DNA of 64,000 nt from Bordetella parapertussis (GTDB taxonomy: Bacteria > Pseudomonadota > Gammaproteobacteria > Burkholderiales > Burkholderiaceae_B), in NCBI GenBank assembly GCA_945903445.1, contig CAMDNZ010000003.1, positions 1-64,000 of the forward strand, given 5' to 3'. Positions within the stretch are counted from its first letter, which is position 1, and every line of letters starts with the position of its first letter. The notes under the pieces are model-generated. The model had not been told where the DNA came from and ran no database searches. It was given only the letters and a program-made list of their open reading frames with translations. Of this stretch, positions 7,948-17,399 are shown one piece after another. The translations under genes and the position numbers were made by a program.

Positions 7948-9420
7948 TCACCGCTCTCTGAAGGCCTCGTTGGCGACTGCTTTGATGGGCGACAACAGAA
8001 AATCGATCACTCGTCGGTTATCCGTTCTGATCTCTGCCGTCGCGGCCATACCTACACGTAGCGGTAATGTTGTGCCCCTAGCGGTGGTCATGTCCCCGTC
8101 GACATCGATTCGAGCCATATAGACCAGACCCAGATCTTCATCGGGCGTTGCATCGGAGGAGAGATGCCGAACCGTGCCATTCAAAACGCCATATTTGGTA
8201 TATGGAAAACTGTCGACTTTCAAACGCACGGACTGCCCGGGCCGGACGAAACCGATGTCTTGGTTCAGGATCTTGGCGTCGAACGCCATTGGCGCGTCAT
8301 GCGGTACGACGATCATCAATGCCTGCGCAGGTTGCACCACACCGCCGACGGTGCGAACTTGCAGTTCTTGCACCGATCCGGTGACTGGCGCTCGTAAATA
8401 TCGATGGCGCTCACGTTCGCGATGACGCTCGATATCCAGCGCGTTTTTTACTATTGTGTCGCGCGCCTCCACCGCCTTACTTAGCACGTCACGCACGGTT
8501 TCCGCTTGGTATTGCTTTGACGCCGCACGTAGATGGGCATTGCTGGCCTGCGCCTGTAATGCACGCTCGTGCTCAATCGCAACTTTGTCCCGGGTCTCTT
8601 CACGCTCCTGTTTCACCTCTAGCCACTGCAAACGTGCATCACCATGACGGTCGACCATCTTCTTCAGCGCACTCGCTTTGGTTTCTAACAGCGCGAGTCG
8701 ATTTCTTAGGCTTCTCACTTCATGCCGGCTTGAGCGGATAACAGCATCACTCTCGCGTATTTGCGCATCCAGGCTTGTACGCTTTGCTTGGTACGCCGCC
8801 AACTTCGCAAGCAACAACCGCTTTTGCTTATCCGGCAAGGTGCCGATCATCGACGCATCATCCGAAGGACTGATTCCATGAGCACCCGATTTTCCATTGC
8901 GCACTTGCCCCGCCAGAGTATCCAGTACCGCATTTTCGCTAGCACCCAAAGCAAGCGAATCGTCTGCTATCTCGGCCAGAAATGCGGCATATCGATAGAA
9001 ATCTTCCTTCGCGCGCGCGCGCTCGTTTCTCAACTGGGAAATATCGGTAGCGTTTTCGGTCGTATCCAGCTCAACCAATAGATCGCCTTTGACCACCGTC
9101 TGACCGTTGTCGACCAGAATCCTTCGAACCACGGCCGTTTCGAGGGATTGGATCGTTTTGACTCCACCGATCGGCACCAGCTGAGCCGAAGCGGTCGCGT
9201 TCACGTCGATGCGGCCGAGAAAAGACCAGACCAAAGCGATCAGAAAAAGGCAGCAAAGCAAGAGCGCGACCATCCTGCCGGTCGGCGAGGGCGGCGTCTC
9301 CAGTATTTCAAGCGCAGCAGGCAAGAATTCATGCTCGTGCTTCGGCCCGCTACGCGACCACCCCGAACTTTTGCTTCGACACCACTTTACGAACGCCGGG
9401 AATGCTTTGGCGATCACCAT
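7948..9420 (-). CDS. HlyD-family type I secretion adaptor (cassette 2)
   Basis: A 490-residue membrane fusion protein. A cytoplasmic tail of about 45 residues is followed by one membrane segment (VALLLCCLFLIALVWSFLG, about 51-69), then a lipoyl-like half, a long charged helical hairpin (about residues 110-310), the second lipoyl half with YLRAPVTGSVQEL, and a C-terminal beta-barrel-like region with VGMAATAEIRT, typical of HlyD C-termini. It would link the ABC exporter to the TolC-like channel. The start used is ATG 9420, which overlaps the exporter stop by 7 bases; an in-frame ATG at 9444 would add 8 residues. The next gene downstream is the toxin-like protein. Confidence 0.93.
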   Translation of the reverse strand: MVIAKAFPAFVKWCRSKSSGWSRSGPKHEHEFLPAALEILETPPSPTGRMVALLLCCLFLIALVWSFLGRIDVNATASAQLVPIGGVKTIQSLETAVVRRILVDNGQTVVKGDLLVELDTTENATDISQLRNERARAKEDFYRYAAFLAEIADDSLALGASENAVLDTLAGQVRNGKSGAHGISPSDDASMIGTLPDKQKRLLLAKLAAYQAKRTSLDAQIRESDAVIRSSRHEVRSLRNRLALLETKASALKKMVDRHGDARLQWLEVKQEREETRDKVAIEHERALQAQASNAHLRAASKQYQAETVRDVLSKAVEARDTIVKNALDIERHRERERHRYLRAPVTGSVQELQVRTVGGVVQPAQALMIVVPHDAPMAFDAKILNQDIGFVRPGQSVRLKVDSFPYTKYGVLNGTVRHLSSDATPDEDLGLVYMARIDVDGDMTTARGTTLPLRVGMAATAEIRTDNRRVIDFLLSPIKAVANEAFRER

Positions 9421-11579
9421 GTCTCTCCTGCCTGGAGCCGACACAAACGAGCGTAACGGCCATTGCGCTCGATCAGTTCGTCATGCGTACCATCTTCTAT
9501 GAGTTGCCCACCCTCGATCGTGAAGATCCGGTCGGCGTTCCGAACCGTCGATAAGCGGTGCGCAATGATCAATACGGTGCGCCCGGCGCATATCTGGCGC
9601 ATGTTCTGCTGGATGATGCTCTCCGATTCGTAGTCGAGGGCAGAGGTCGCCTCATCCAAGATCAGAATTCGCGGGTCGGACACCAATGCACGGGCGATGG
9701 CGATCCGCTGACGTTGTCCGCCAGACAGATTGACGCCGCGCTCTTCGATTCGAGTGTCGTACCCTTCGGATAAGCCGACGATGAAATCATGCGCACCGGC
9801 TTGCTTGGCCGCCTCCACAATTCGATCCATCGGCATCGATGGATCGGCCAATGCGATGTTGTCCCGCACCGAGCAGCTAAAAAGCAAGTTTTCTTGCAGC
9901 ACCACGCCGATCTGCGTACGCAGCCATTGCGTATCGATAGTCGCCAGATCGTAGCCGTCGATGCAGACACGTCCCGATTCCGGCACGTACATGCGTTGCA
10001 CTAGTTTGGTCAGTGTGCTCTTGCCCGAACCCGATGGCCCGACTATGCCTATAGTCTGCCCCGCCTCGACCTTGAAGCTGAGACGCCGCAACGTCTCCGG
10101 CTTATCCGGCCGATAACGGAACGTCACTTGATCGAATGTCAGCTCGCCATCGATCGATCCGATCGTGGATCGTCCGGGGTTGTAGCCAGGCTCCGTCGGG
10201 CTATTCAAAATATCGCCCAAGCGCTCGACGGCAAGACGTGCCTGTTGGAAATCATTCCATAGCTGCGACAAGCGCAAGACGGGTGCGGTGACATAGCCTG
10301 CGAACATATTGAAGGCGATCAGTTGGCCCACTGTTAGTTGATTGCCGATCACCAACGATGCGCCGAAAAACAGGATTGCCGCACTGCCCATTTTCGACAC
10401 CAACTGCACGGCTTGCCCAGCGATATTGCCAAGGTTCGATGCACGAAAGCTCGATCTCACATAGGCGGCCAGCAGACTTTCCCACCGCTCCTGCGACTGC
10501 GGTTGGACCGACATCGCCTTGATCGTTTCCGCCCCGCTTACCGACTCGACCAAAAACGACTGATTTTCAGCACCATGCTTAAACCTCTCTTCGACTCGCT
10601 TGCGAAGTATCGGCGTGACGAAAACCGCGATCAGCACATAACAAGGTAGTGTCAGAAGGACAATACCGGTCAGCTTGGGGCTGTAGAACCACATCACGAC
10701 CAAGAAGATCATCGTGAAAAGCAGATCGATCACCAGCGTCAATGCCGAGCTGGTGATGAACTCGCGCAGCGTATCCAACTCGCGCACGCGCGCGACGACC
10801 TCGCCTGTGCGTCGCGACTGGAAATAAGAGATCGGTAGAGCGAGCAGATGGCGAAACAGCTTCGCACCTAACTCGACGTCGATTCGACTGGCGGTATGCG
10901 AAAAAATATAGGTTCGCAGTCCACCAAGCAGCACCTCGAAGACAGCTATCACCACCATTCCAATGACAATCACGTTCAGTGTGCTGATGCTGTGATGCAC
11001 CAGCACCTTATCCATAACGACTTGAAAAAACAGTGGCGTGACCAGCATGAACAGCTGCAAGAACAGTGAGGCGATCAGTACTTCACCGATGATCTTTCGA
11101 TACTTCAAAAATGCAGGAATAAACCAGCTGATGTCAAATTTGCCACCAGCACTCAGCAAACTTGCACGTTTGGTCACCAGAATGAGGGTGCCACTCCACA
11201 TCGCGTCGAACTCCTCGATCGTCGGAGCTAAAGTTTTCGACGAGTCAGGGTCTTGCATCACCACTTTGCCCTCGGCGACTTTTCCGATCACGCAGTAGTC
11301 ACCGTTGTTCATTCGCGCCAATGCCGGCATGGGCGTATTCGGCAGGCGCTCCGATGCAACTTGAACCATGCGGGATTTCAAGTCGAGCCTGCGCAGCAGG
11401 CGCACGATTTCGCTTGGTGCGACATCGTCTCCCGGCAATTCACGCGATAAGGCCGTGTGATTGGCTGGCATTCTGAAAATGGCCAATAACAGGGCGATGG
11501 CGCGAATTGCAGTATCTTTGCTAGGCTGGTCGCCGCTCTCGATCGCTTCGATCGCTACAGAAATAGTCGGCGTGGCCAT
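9414..11579 (-). CDS. HlyB-type type I secretion ABC exporter (cassette 2)
   Basis: A 721-residue inner-membrane exporter. An N-terminal C39-like domain (about 20-145) lacks the catalytic cysteine. Then comes a membrane domain (about 150-440) and an ATPase with Walker A GPSGSGKST (about 514-522), LSGGQ (about 618-622), Walker B ILILDE and H-loop IAHRLSTV. It is very like the cassette 1 exporter along its whole length, so the two arose by duplication. Its ATG shares one base with the TAA of the TolC-like gene, and its stop overlaps hlyD. By position it is the best candidate exporter for the cysteine-free protein at 4161-7784. Confidence 0.95.
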   Translation of the reverse strand: MATPTISVAIEAIESGDQPSKDTAIRAIALLLAIFRMPANHTALSRELPGDDVAPSEIVRLLRRLDLKSRMVQVASERLPNTPMPALARMNNGDYCVIGKVAEGKVVMQDPDSSKTLAPTIEEFDAMWSGTLILVTKRASLLSAGGKFDISWFIPAFLKYRKIIGEVLIASLFLQLFMLVTPLFFQVVMDKVLVHHSISTLNVIVIGMVVIAVFEVLLGGLRTYIFSHTASRIDVELGAKLFRHLLALPISYFQSRRTGEVVARVRELDTLREFITSSALTLVIDLLFTMIFLVVMWFYSPKLTGIVLLTLPCYVLIAVFVTPILRKRVEERFKHGAENQSFLVESVSGAETIKAMSVQPQSQERWESLLAAYVRSSFRASNLGNIAGQAVQLVSKMGSAAILFFGASLVIGNQLTVGQLIAFNMFAGYVTAPVLRLSQLWNDFQQARLAVERLGDILNSPTEPGYNPGRSTIGSIDGELTFDQVTFRYRPDKPETLRRLSFKVEAGQTIGIVGPSGSGKSTLTKLVQRMYVPESGRVCIDGYDLATIDTQWLRTQIGVVLQENLLFSCSVRDNIALADPSMPMDRIVEAAKQAGAHDFIVGLSEGYDTRIEERGVNLSGGQRQRIAIARALVSDPRILILDEATSALDYESESIIQQNMRQICAGRTVLIIAHRLSTVRNADRIFTIEGGQLIEDGTHDELIERNGRYARLCRLQAGETW

Positions 11580-12925
11580 TAACCTGCCCGGCTAGTAGTC
11601 GTCGAATCGTCAGAGACGTCGAGCGCCGCCGAAAGGACGCCAATGACTCGGTCGTTCAGACATCCCTGCTCCAATGCGAGATGCAGTCGAGCCTGGTAAT
11701 AGGTGTGATAGGCTTCGGCCAGCCCCCGCTTGGCATCCGACGAGTCTTTTTCGGCTTTCAGTATGTCCAGATTACTGCGAATGCCGAGTTCCCGACCGTC
11801 CCGCGTTGCCTCGAGTTTGCGCTGAGCCGATAGCGTGCGCTGCAGATTCGCCTGAATTCGATGCTTCCCGAGGTCGACTGCCAAAAGATGTTTTTTGATC
11901 TCGCTATCGATGCTCAAGCGCAGTGCTTCCGCTTTTTCCCGCTGGCTCGTTAGCTTGAGCTCCGCTTCGCGCACTTGTGATTGCACCTCGCCGCCGACGA
12001 ATATTTCCCAGTTGAGTTCGACACCGAAAGAGCTCCTATGCTCATTGCTATCTGCAAAAAATGTTCCTTGGGATCGGTCGCGGTACTGTTGCTGGGCATA
12101 GAGCTCAACAGTGGGAAGGTGTCTTCCCCGCATTTCGCTGAGTTGCGTCTCGGCTATCCGTACGTCCAGCAGGCTTCGTTGCAAAGCCGGATTAGTTTGC
12201 GCCGTGATACCGCCGTGCGCCTTGTCGTCGACGACATCGTCGTGATCGCCAGGGATCGCATCGAAACGTCCTTGGACCCCTGATGCATTGAGTCCAGTCA
12301 GGCGTTCAAAATGGCGCTTTCTGTCGTGCAGCGTGTGCAGCGCACTCATGCGCTCGGCTACTGCCTCGTCGTAGGCTGCCCGCGCCTCATGAACATCGAC
12401 CTGATTGGAAATGCCCAGCTCGGCTTCACTGCTAACCTTCCCCAATTGCCTTTCTAGCGAAGCGGCACTTGTTTGTGCCGTATTCAAATTTTTACGTGCC
12501 GCAAGGACGTCGAGATAGGTTCCCGCTGTCTCCAACACCAATTTTTGATGAGTGACCGACAGCGCAGCAAGTCCCTCATCACTGAGTGCATGGCCGCGTT
12601 GGTAGCGGGCGATTCTTGGCAAGTCGAACAATGGCTGGCGCAGACTTAAATTAGCATCCAATCCCCCACGCCCGCCCCCCTGAGCCTGGTAAGGATTATT
12701 ACGATTGGGATCGACGCCGTACCTGCTATTTAACGTCAAGCGTGGCAGAAGCTGGGCGCGCCCCTGAATACGCTTTTCGGCGCTTGCAAGTTGTTCGGAG
12801 GTCGCTGCAGCTAATTGAGGATCGTAATGGCGAGCCGCAACAATCGCATCGGCCAGCGTATGGGCATGGATCGACAATGAGAGTGCGCAGAAAGCGAGCG
12901 AGCTTATAAGTTGAGCGATATACAT
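11579..12925 (-). CDS. TolC-family outer-membrane channel of type I secretion (cassette 2)
   Basis: A 448-residue precursor with a signal peptide (hydrophobic core about residues 5-20, cleavage near IHA-HT). TolC repeats are visible, with LRQPLFD near residue 95 and ELGIRSNLDILKAE near 385. It heads the second cassette and should supply the outer-membrane pore. Compared with the cassette 1 homologue the core motifs are shared but loops differ, so the outer-membrane parts have diverged more than the exporters. Confidence 0.92.
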   Translation of the reverse strand: MYIAQLISSLAFCALSLSIHAHTLADAIVAARHYDPQLAAATSEQLASAEKRIQGRAQLLPRLTLNSRYGVDPNRNNPYQAQGGGRGGLDANLSLRQPLFDLPRIARYQRGHALSDEGLAALSVTHQKLVLETAGTYLDVLAARKNLNTAQTSAASLERQLGKVSSEAELGISNQVDVHEARAAYDEAVAERMSALHTLHDRKRHFERLTGLNASGVQGRFDAIPGDHDDVVDDKAHGGITAQTNPALQRSLLDVRIAETQLSEMRGRHLPTVELYAQQQYRDRSQGTFFADSNEHRSSFGVELNWEIFVGGEVQSQVREAELKLTSQREKAEALRLSIDSEIKKHLLAVDLGKHRIQANLQRTLSAQRKLEATRDGRELGIRSNLDILKAEKDSSDAKRGLAEAYHTYYQARLHLALEQGCLNDRVIGVLSAALDVSDDSTTTSRAG

Positions 12926-13251
12926 TTGAGGCTATGCGAGACGCGTATGAAGTAGCGTAGGACTTTGTCGATCCCAAAGGTCGGCAGTGATTTTTCTAGT
13001 CGGTTTCGGCGCATTGACACGTGTCCAGCGTCGAGAACGAATAGCGGTTGTGGCGGACGGCGAAACCATTGTTCATGCTTAGAAACAGTCCAAATGATGC
13101 ACCGACGAAAACACTTGGTTGATTTACCTATGAAACGCAACAAACCTACCGAGCAGAAAATAGGCAAAGGGTCGATTGACGACACGTCAGAACGACGATC
13201 GGCCGCCGTGTTCTGGCACAATTTGGCCACGCACACAAACACGACTTTTTA
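12926..13251. other. Divergent intergenic region between cassette 2 and the deoxyribosyltransferase-like gene
   Basis: About 325 bases. It should carry the promoter for the minus-strand secretion cassette and one for the plus-strand gene at 13252. It is moderately AT-rich around 13080-13170. I do not see a convincing conserved operator, a Shine-Dalgarno sequence before 13252, or a small gene. Confidence 0.5.
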
Positions 13252-13782
13252 ATGACCTCTTACAGCGTTTATCTTGCAGGTTTCGACGTGTTCCGACAAA
13301 ACGCTTCGGACTATGGGCGTTGGTTGCGCAGCGAATGCGCAGCACGAGGTTTAGTGGCTGTTTATCCCTTAGACGGGACGGTGCCCGAAGACATGCAGGG
13401 GCCGAAAGCCGCCGCCTGGATCTACCGCAACAACATCAAACTGATCAATGGCGCCGATATCGTCATGGCTAATCTGGGTTGTTTTCGGGGCCAGGAACCT
13501 GATTCAGGGACGGCATTCGAAGTAGGATACGCGGTGGCGCTAGGCAAACCGGTGTGGGGCCACTTGCAAGAAGAGGGAGACATGGTCGCGCGGGCCGCCG
13601 TGGGCACCGATCCTGCCATGCCGGATCGTCATATCGACAGCAATGGCATGACGGTCGAAGATTTTGGCCTGCCGCTGAACCTGATGCTGGCGTGTAGCGT
13701 CACCGTGGTTCATGGCGATGCATTGGCGTGCCTCGATCGCATCGTGGCGGCAATAGGTCAACGACCCACGCAGCGTTACTAA
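13252..13782 (+). CDS. Nucleoside 2-deoxyribosyltransferase-like protein
   Basis: 176 residues, the usual size for this family, which cleaves or exchanges the base of 2-deoxyribonucleosides (or of related N-glycosides) in the cytosol. The N-terminal strand VYLAGFDVF matches the YLAGP-type motif. The region ADIVMANLGCFRG is followed by EPDSGTAFEVGYAVALGKPV, where D84, S85, G86 and the catalytic-type E90 fall in the expected order. It stands alone: a minus-strand operon starts upstream and a perfect hairpin terminator follows. True substrate is unknown, since family members range from salvage enzymes to nucleotide hydrolases. Confidence 0.85.
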   Translation: MTSYSVYLAGFDVFRQNASDYGRWLRSECAARGLVAVYPLDGTVPEDMQGPKAAAWIYRNNIKLINGADIVMANLGCFRGQEPDSGTAFEVGYAVALGKPVWGHLQEEGDMVARAAVGTDPAMPDRHIDSNGMTVEDFGLPLNLMLACSVTVVHGDALACLDRIVAAIGQRPTQRY

Positions 13783-13801
13783 CACCAACGACACAACGAC
13801 A

Positions 13802-13831
13802 ACGCCGCCCCAGAAGAAGGGCGGCGTATTT
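13802..13831 (+). terminator. Intrinsic terminator after the deoxyribosyltransferase-like gene
   Basis: A perfect 9-bp stem, acgccgccc (13802-13810) with gggcggcgt (13819-13827), has an 8-base loop and is followed by attt. It begins 19 bases after the stop of the plus-strand gene. Confidence 0.8.
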
Positions 13832-13856
13832 GACAAGATGGAATGGCCGATAGAGC

Positions 13857-13886
13857 AGGGACATCGAGCGCGCGCCCGATGTCCCT
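13857..13886 (-). terminator. Hairpin terminator candidate after the metallophosphoesterase gene
   Basis: Arms agggacatcg (13857-13866) and cgatgtccct (13877-13886) pair perfectly over 10 bp. It lies 4 bases past the stop of the minus-strand gene at 13891. There is no strong T-run after it on the minus strand, so efficiency is uncertain. Confidence 0.6.
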
Positions 13887-13890
13887 CGTC

Positions 13891-16089
13891 TTACTGCAAG
13901 TTCAGTCGGTTGCCCGAACGGTCGGTCAGCGTGCGTGCTGCCGGGTCCACCACGAAATGCAGGTTGGGCTTGGCCGAAGCGGCTTTGGCCATTGCTTCAT
14001 ACATCGGTTTGAAGCTGGCTTGGAACACGGTGCCGATATCGTTCTGATCCGACAGGCTGCCACTTCCGGTACGCAACACCGCAGCACTCGAATCTTTCAA
14101 TGCGGCGTTCAAGACACGATACAAGCCGGCGCGCGACTGCAAGTCCTCGAAAGCCAATTCACCGGCGTTCAACAGACGATGGAAGTCGGCGGCCACCGTG
14201 ATGCCCGATACGTCGGCGAGGCTTTCCAGCGTGATGCCTTGCGCGCTCGCCAACACCGAAGCGGCACTGCGTGCGGCCTCATAGTCTGCATAGAATTGTG
14301 TGGCACCCGATGCCGCTGCGGGCATGGCACCGGCCGTCGTGCATGCCGACAGATTGACCGGGAAGCCGCCGAAGTCGCGCAGTTGAGCCAAAGTCACCGA
14401 CGAGTCCAGCACCGACAGAATCAACAGCTGTTGCGCGTTCAAGTTCTGAACCACGGTACGCATTTCGCACGACCAGTTGCTGCCCAAAAAGCGCAGGCGG
14501 GTCAGCTCGGTAATGTGCCAGGACGCGAACTCGCGGTAGTTCTTGGCATTCAAGGCATCGCGGTTCCAGAGGGTCGCGCCCGGCTGGGTACTCAGGTAGT
14601 CGTGCTCGACCGCATAGTGTTCGAACAATTCGTTGAAACGCGGCACGTCGCGCAGCACCACCGTGTCGATATCGACGCGGCCGTCGGCGGCATATGTCGC
14701 CAGTTTATAAGCCGGCACATAGGCCGCCAGCGACGGCACCTGCACGTTCACCAGATAATCGCTACCCGATTCGAACACCCCGGTGTCGTTGGTGTGCAAA
14801 TGACCGCCGAAATGAAGTTGTACGCCGGTGGCAGCGGCAGCGGCGGTCGCAGCAGGCGTCGGTACGCGACGCAGATCCAGACCGCGCTCGCCGAACAACT
14901 GAGCGACCTGGGCGTCGGTGTCCTTGTAGAACGGCGTCATCGGATAGTGACCGAAGGTGATCAGTTGCTTGCCCTGCGCTTTCGCACGCTTGGCGACATC
15001 GGCGGCCCAGGCCACGACGTGTTGCTTGTGCGTGATCATGGCGTTCCAGCCGGCATTGCCCGAACCATCGAAGTTCGAGCCGTTTTCCAGTTCGGCGATG
15101 TTCGCTTCGGCAACGGGCGTGTAGACGTTGGAGTCCAACGACAGCACCCACACGCCCTCGATGGGCTCGGCCAGATAGCTGGCGTCGGGCACCGGCAGGC
15201 ACTGCGTGTAATCGGCTTGCTTGTAGCTGCCACCGGTACCTTGACGGCAGATTTCGTACTGGCGGTTGGCGAACACCGATTCGCTGGCCGCTCTGTCGTA
15301 CGTGTATTGCGCGGCGGCCGTGTAGCTGCTGTAAGGCGATTCCCAGTAAACATCGCTGCTTTTGGGATAAGCGCCATAGCTGCGCATGTCCTCCATCAAT
15401 TCGCGATAGCCTTGCTCACGAACTTCTTCGGTGCATACGGTCGGCAGATCGGCGCCTGCCGACGGGGCGGAGGTCCACTCGCCAGCATAGCCATTGCACT
15501 CGGTCACGGCAGTACGGCTGAAAATACGCTGAGTCTTGCCATCGACGCCCAGATAGTCGGACTTGCCGGCGGCACGGGTGAACGGACGCACCGGGTCGTG
15601 GTTGCCGAAGGTCACCAGGAACTTCACGCCATGCTCGTCGGTGTAGCGATCCATGATCGCTTTCAGGCCGCGCATATGCACCGGTTGGCCGTCGTCGCTG
15701 AAGTCGCCCGGCAGGACGACCAAATTGACCTTCCTGGCCACGGCGTCGTCCAAAGCAGCCAGAAATGCGAAGTAGTTTTCGTTGAACAGACGCGTCGACG
15801 TCAGCGACGCGTACATCGTGCGAATCGTGGCGTTCTCGCCGCTGGCCGCGTTCGGTAGGCCGGGAAAGGAACCGTCCTGGAAGTCGCCATAAATATCGTG
15901 GAAGTGAACATCGGAAATGAACGCGACGCGCAGACCTGCGTCGGTGACGGGCTCGGGTGTGGGTGCGGGATCGACGACGGGCGGCGCGGGCGGCGTCTTG
16001 TCGTCGTTCTTCTCGTCGTCGCTACACGCTGTCAGCAGAACAGACGCGATAAACAGCGCACTCAGGCGGCGCAAGTCAAATCCGGGCAT
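13891..16089 (-). CDS. Lipoprotein metallophosphoesterase
   Basis: A 732-residue calcineurin-like phosphoesterase with a lipoprotein signal (LLTAC, lipidated Cys22) and a Pro-rich linker, so it is anchored in the envelope facing the periplasm or outside. The dinuclear metal motifs are in order: SDVHFHD (about 57-63), LPGDFSDDG, FGNHDP and FGGHLHTND. The roughly 250-residue C-terminal part after the catalytic core has no family I recognise. It is a single gene with its own hairpin at the 3' end. The promoter region has several TGAC/GTCA elements. Substrate is unknown. Confidence 0.88.
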   Translation of the reverse strand: MPGFDLRRLSALFIASVLLTACSDDEKNDDKTPPAPPVVDPAPTPEPVTDAGLRVAFISDVHFHDIYGDFQDGSFPGLPNAASGENATIRTMYASLTSTRLFNENYFAFLAALDDAVARKVNLVVLPGDFSDDGQPVHMRGLKAIMDRYTDEHGVKFLVTFGNHDPVRPFTRAAGKSDYLGVDGKTQRIFSRTAVTECNGYAGEWTSAPSAGADLPTVCTEEVREQGYRELMEDMRSYGAYPKSSDVYWESPYSSYTAAAQYTYDRAASESVFANRQYEICRQGTGGSYKQADYTQCLPVPDASYLAEPIEGVWVLSLDSNVYTPVAEANIAELENGSNFDGSGNAGWNAMITHKQHVVAWAADVAKRAKAQGKQLITFGHYPMTPFYKDTDAQVAQLFGERGLDLRRVPTPAATAAAAATGVQLHFGGHLHTNDTGVFESGSDYLVNVQVPSLAAYVPAYKLATYAADGRVDIDTVVLRDVPRFNELFEHYAVEHDYLSTQPGATLWNRDALNAKNYREFASWHITELTRLRFLGSNWSCEMRTVVQNLNAQQLLILSVLDSSVTLAQLRDFGGFPVNLSACTTAGAMPAAASGATQFYADYEAARSAASVLASAQGITLESLADVSGITVAADFHRLLNAGELAFEDLQSRAGLYRVLNAALKDSSAAVLRTGSGSLSDQNDIGTVFQASFKPMYEAMAKAASAKPNLHFVVDPAARTLTDRSGNRLNLQ

Positions 16090-16137
16090 GGAACTCTTCC
16101 TACTAATACGTGGAGAGGCGATCCTACGGAGATGACA

Positions 16138-16147
16138 TGACGCGTCA
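16138..16147. promoter_or_regulatory. Palindrome tgacgcgtca within a cluster of TGAC/GTCA repeats upstream of the phosphoesterase
   Basis: The perfect 10-bp palindrome lies about 50 bases upstream of the metallophosphoesterase start. Further GTCA/TGAC elements lie at about 16133-16137, 16149-16160 and 16167-16170. The TGTCA-like elements recall half-sites of phosphate-regulon boxes, but their spacing is irregular, so the regulator is not assigned. Confidence 0.35.
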
Positions 16148-16290
16148 GTGACATACGTCAGTTTCGTGTCAAGTTCGCAACATACCGAACAGACTGACCG
16201 ATAGCGAGTATATCGCCAGCATTGATCGGGAGAAAACCGGGCAGCGCAATCACTGAGCAGCGACTGATCGAGTGCGCGCCATCCGAAGGT

Positions 16291-16809
16291 TCAGGCCGCC
16301 GCCGTGTCGCCTTTCTCGACGGCGCGTTTGGCGCGTTTCTTCTTGGGCAATGCCAGCATCGTGCCACGGCAGGTCGCCGCGCCGCACAGGCACAGATAAT
16401 CGCGCTGCATCTGTTTGGTGATGCGGCCTTCCATCACTAAACCATAGTCGTAGAACAGCTCTTGTCCGCGAGCGATGTCGTGACGCGCAACGATGTAGAC
16501 GCGCTTGCCGTGGCGACCCTCTTCGGATTCGCAGTTGGGCTCGCACGAATGATTGATCCAGCGCGCATTGTTGCCGCCGTCACCGCCATCGATCACCTTG
16601 CCCGAACTCAGCGAGAAGAAAAAGGTATGAAACGGATCGTCCGGATTGGTCGGATGACGCCGGTCGGCCTCTTCGGCGCTGATGTGCGTGCCGCCGTACT
16701 CGACGATACGCGTGCCCGCAGGAATCTTGCGGGCCGCGAACACACCGTTGCCGTGCAGTTTGGAGCGGCGCACGGTGTACCAAGGTTTTTGAATATCGTC
16801 AGCAGGCAT
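16291..16809 (-). CDS. SET-domain protein (putative lysine methyltransferase)
   Basis: A 172-residue cytosolic protein with a complete SET domain: HGNGVFA near residue 20, the cofactor-binding NHSCEPNC (about 90-97), the catalytic-type ELFYDYG (about 121-127) and a post-SET cysteine cluster CLCGAATCRG. Together these fit a SAM-dependent protein-lysine methyltransferase. The C-terminus is Lys/Arg/Ala-rich (KKKRAKRA). It starts 8 bases after the Lrp/AsnC gene on the same strand, so they are probably co-transcribed. The target protein is unknown. Confidence 0.88.
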   Translation of the reverse strand: MPADDIQKPWYTVRRSKLHGNGVFAARKIPAGTRIVEYGGTHISAEEADRRHPTNPDDPFHTFFFSLSSGKVIDGGDGGNNARWINHSCEPNCESEEGRHGKRVYIVARHDIARGQELFYDYGLVMEGRITKQMQRDYLCLCGAATCRGTMLALPKKKRAKRAVEKGDTAAA

Positions 16810-16817
16810 GACGCGGA

Positions 16818-17297
16818 TTATAAGGATTGCGCATCGCTGTGGTGCAGAGGAAGCGGCGTTTCTTTCAGACGACGCAGCACGAAGCTCGACTTGCTGTGAC
16901 GGATACCAGGAATGCGATAGAGCCGTTCGCGCAGCAAACGTTCGTAGTCGCGCGTGTCGCGCACAGCGATTCGAATGTAGTAGTCGTAGTCGCCCGACAC
17001 CAGAAACGCTTCCAGCACTTCTGGAATATCGGCCAGTGCCTGGCCGAAGGCGTAGAGCGTCTCTTCGCTATGGCTTTCGAGGGTGACATGCACGATGACC
17101 GTGTCCATATAGCCCAGCGCGGCCGGATCGATGTCTACCGTGTAACCCCGGATGACGCCGGCGTTTTCCATGCGCTTGATACGATTCCAGCATGGCGTGG
17201 ACGACAAACCAACCGCCGTGCCGATTTCGGCCAGACTGGCGCGCGCATGGGTTTGAAGGATCGTCAGGATGGCAAGATCGAACTTATCGAGGTTCAT
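16818..17297 (-). CDS. Lrp/AsnC-family transcriptional regulator
   Basis: 159 residues, the normal size. An N-terminal winged helix-turn-helix (about 5-60, with VGLSSTPCWNRIKRME as the recognition region) is followed by a RAM effector-binding domain (about 65-150, including VSGDYDYYIRI). It is divergent from the acetolactate synthase gene with about 100 bases between the starts, so it most likely senses an amino acid and controls that gene, itself, or both. The SET gene follows closely. Confidence 0.93.
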   Translation of the reverse strand: MNLDKFDLAILTILQTHARASLAEIGTAVGLSSTPCWNRIKRMENAGVIRGYTVDIDPAALGYMDTVIVHVTLESHSEETLYAFGQALADIPEVLEAFLVSGDYDYYIRIAVRDTRDYERLLRERLYRIPGIRHSKSSFVLRRLKETPLPLHHSDAQSL

Positions 17298-17399
17298 TTT
17301 CTGCCTAGAGAGGATATGGTGGGCAACTTTTCCTCATTATGCGCTTGATCGAAGAAATTCGGGAAACAATTCTGCGAGTTTTCCCCTAATCTGTTCATC

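Noticed and set aside
13843..15858. A long open frame on the plus strand opposite the metallophosphoesterase
   Set aside because: It has no recognisable family and mirrors the codon bias of the real minus-strand gene; similar antisense frames occur opposite metH, topB and the flavin oxidoreductase.
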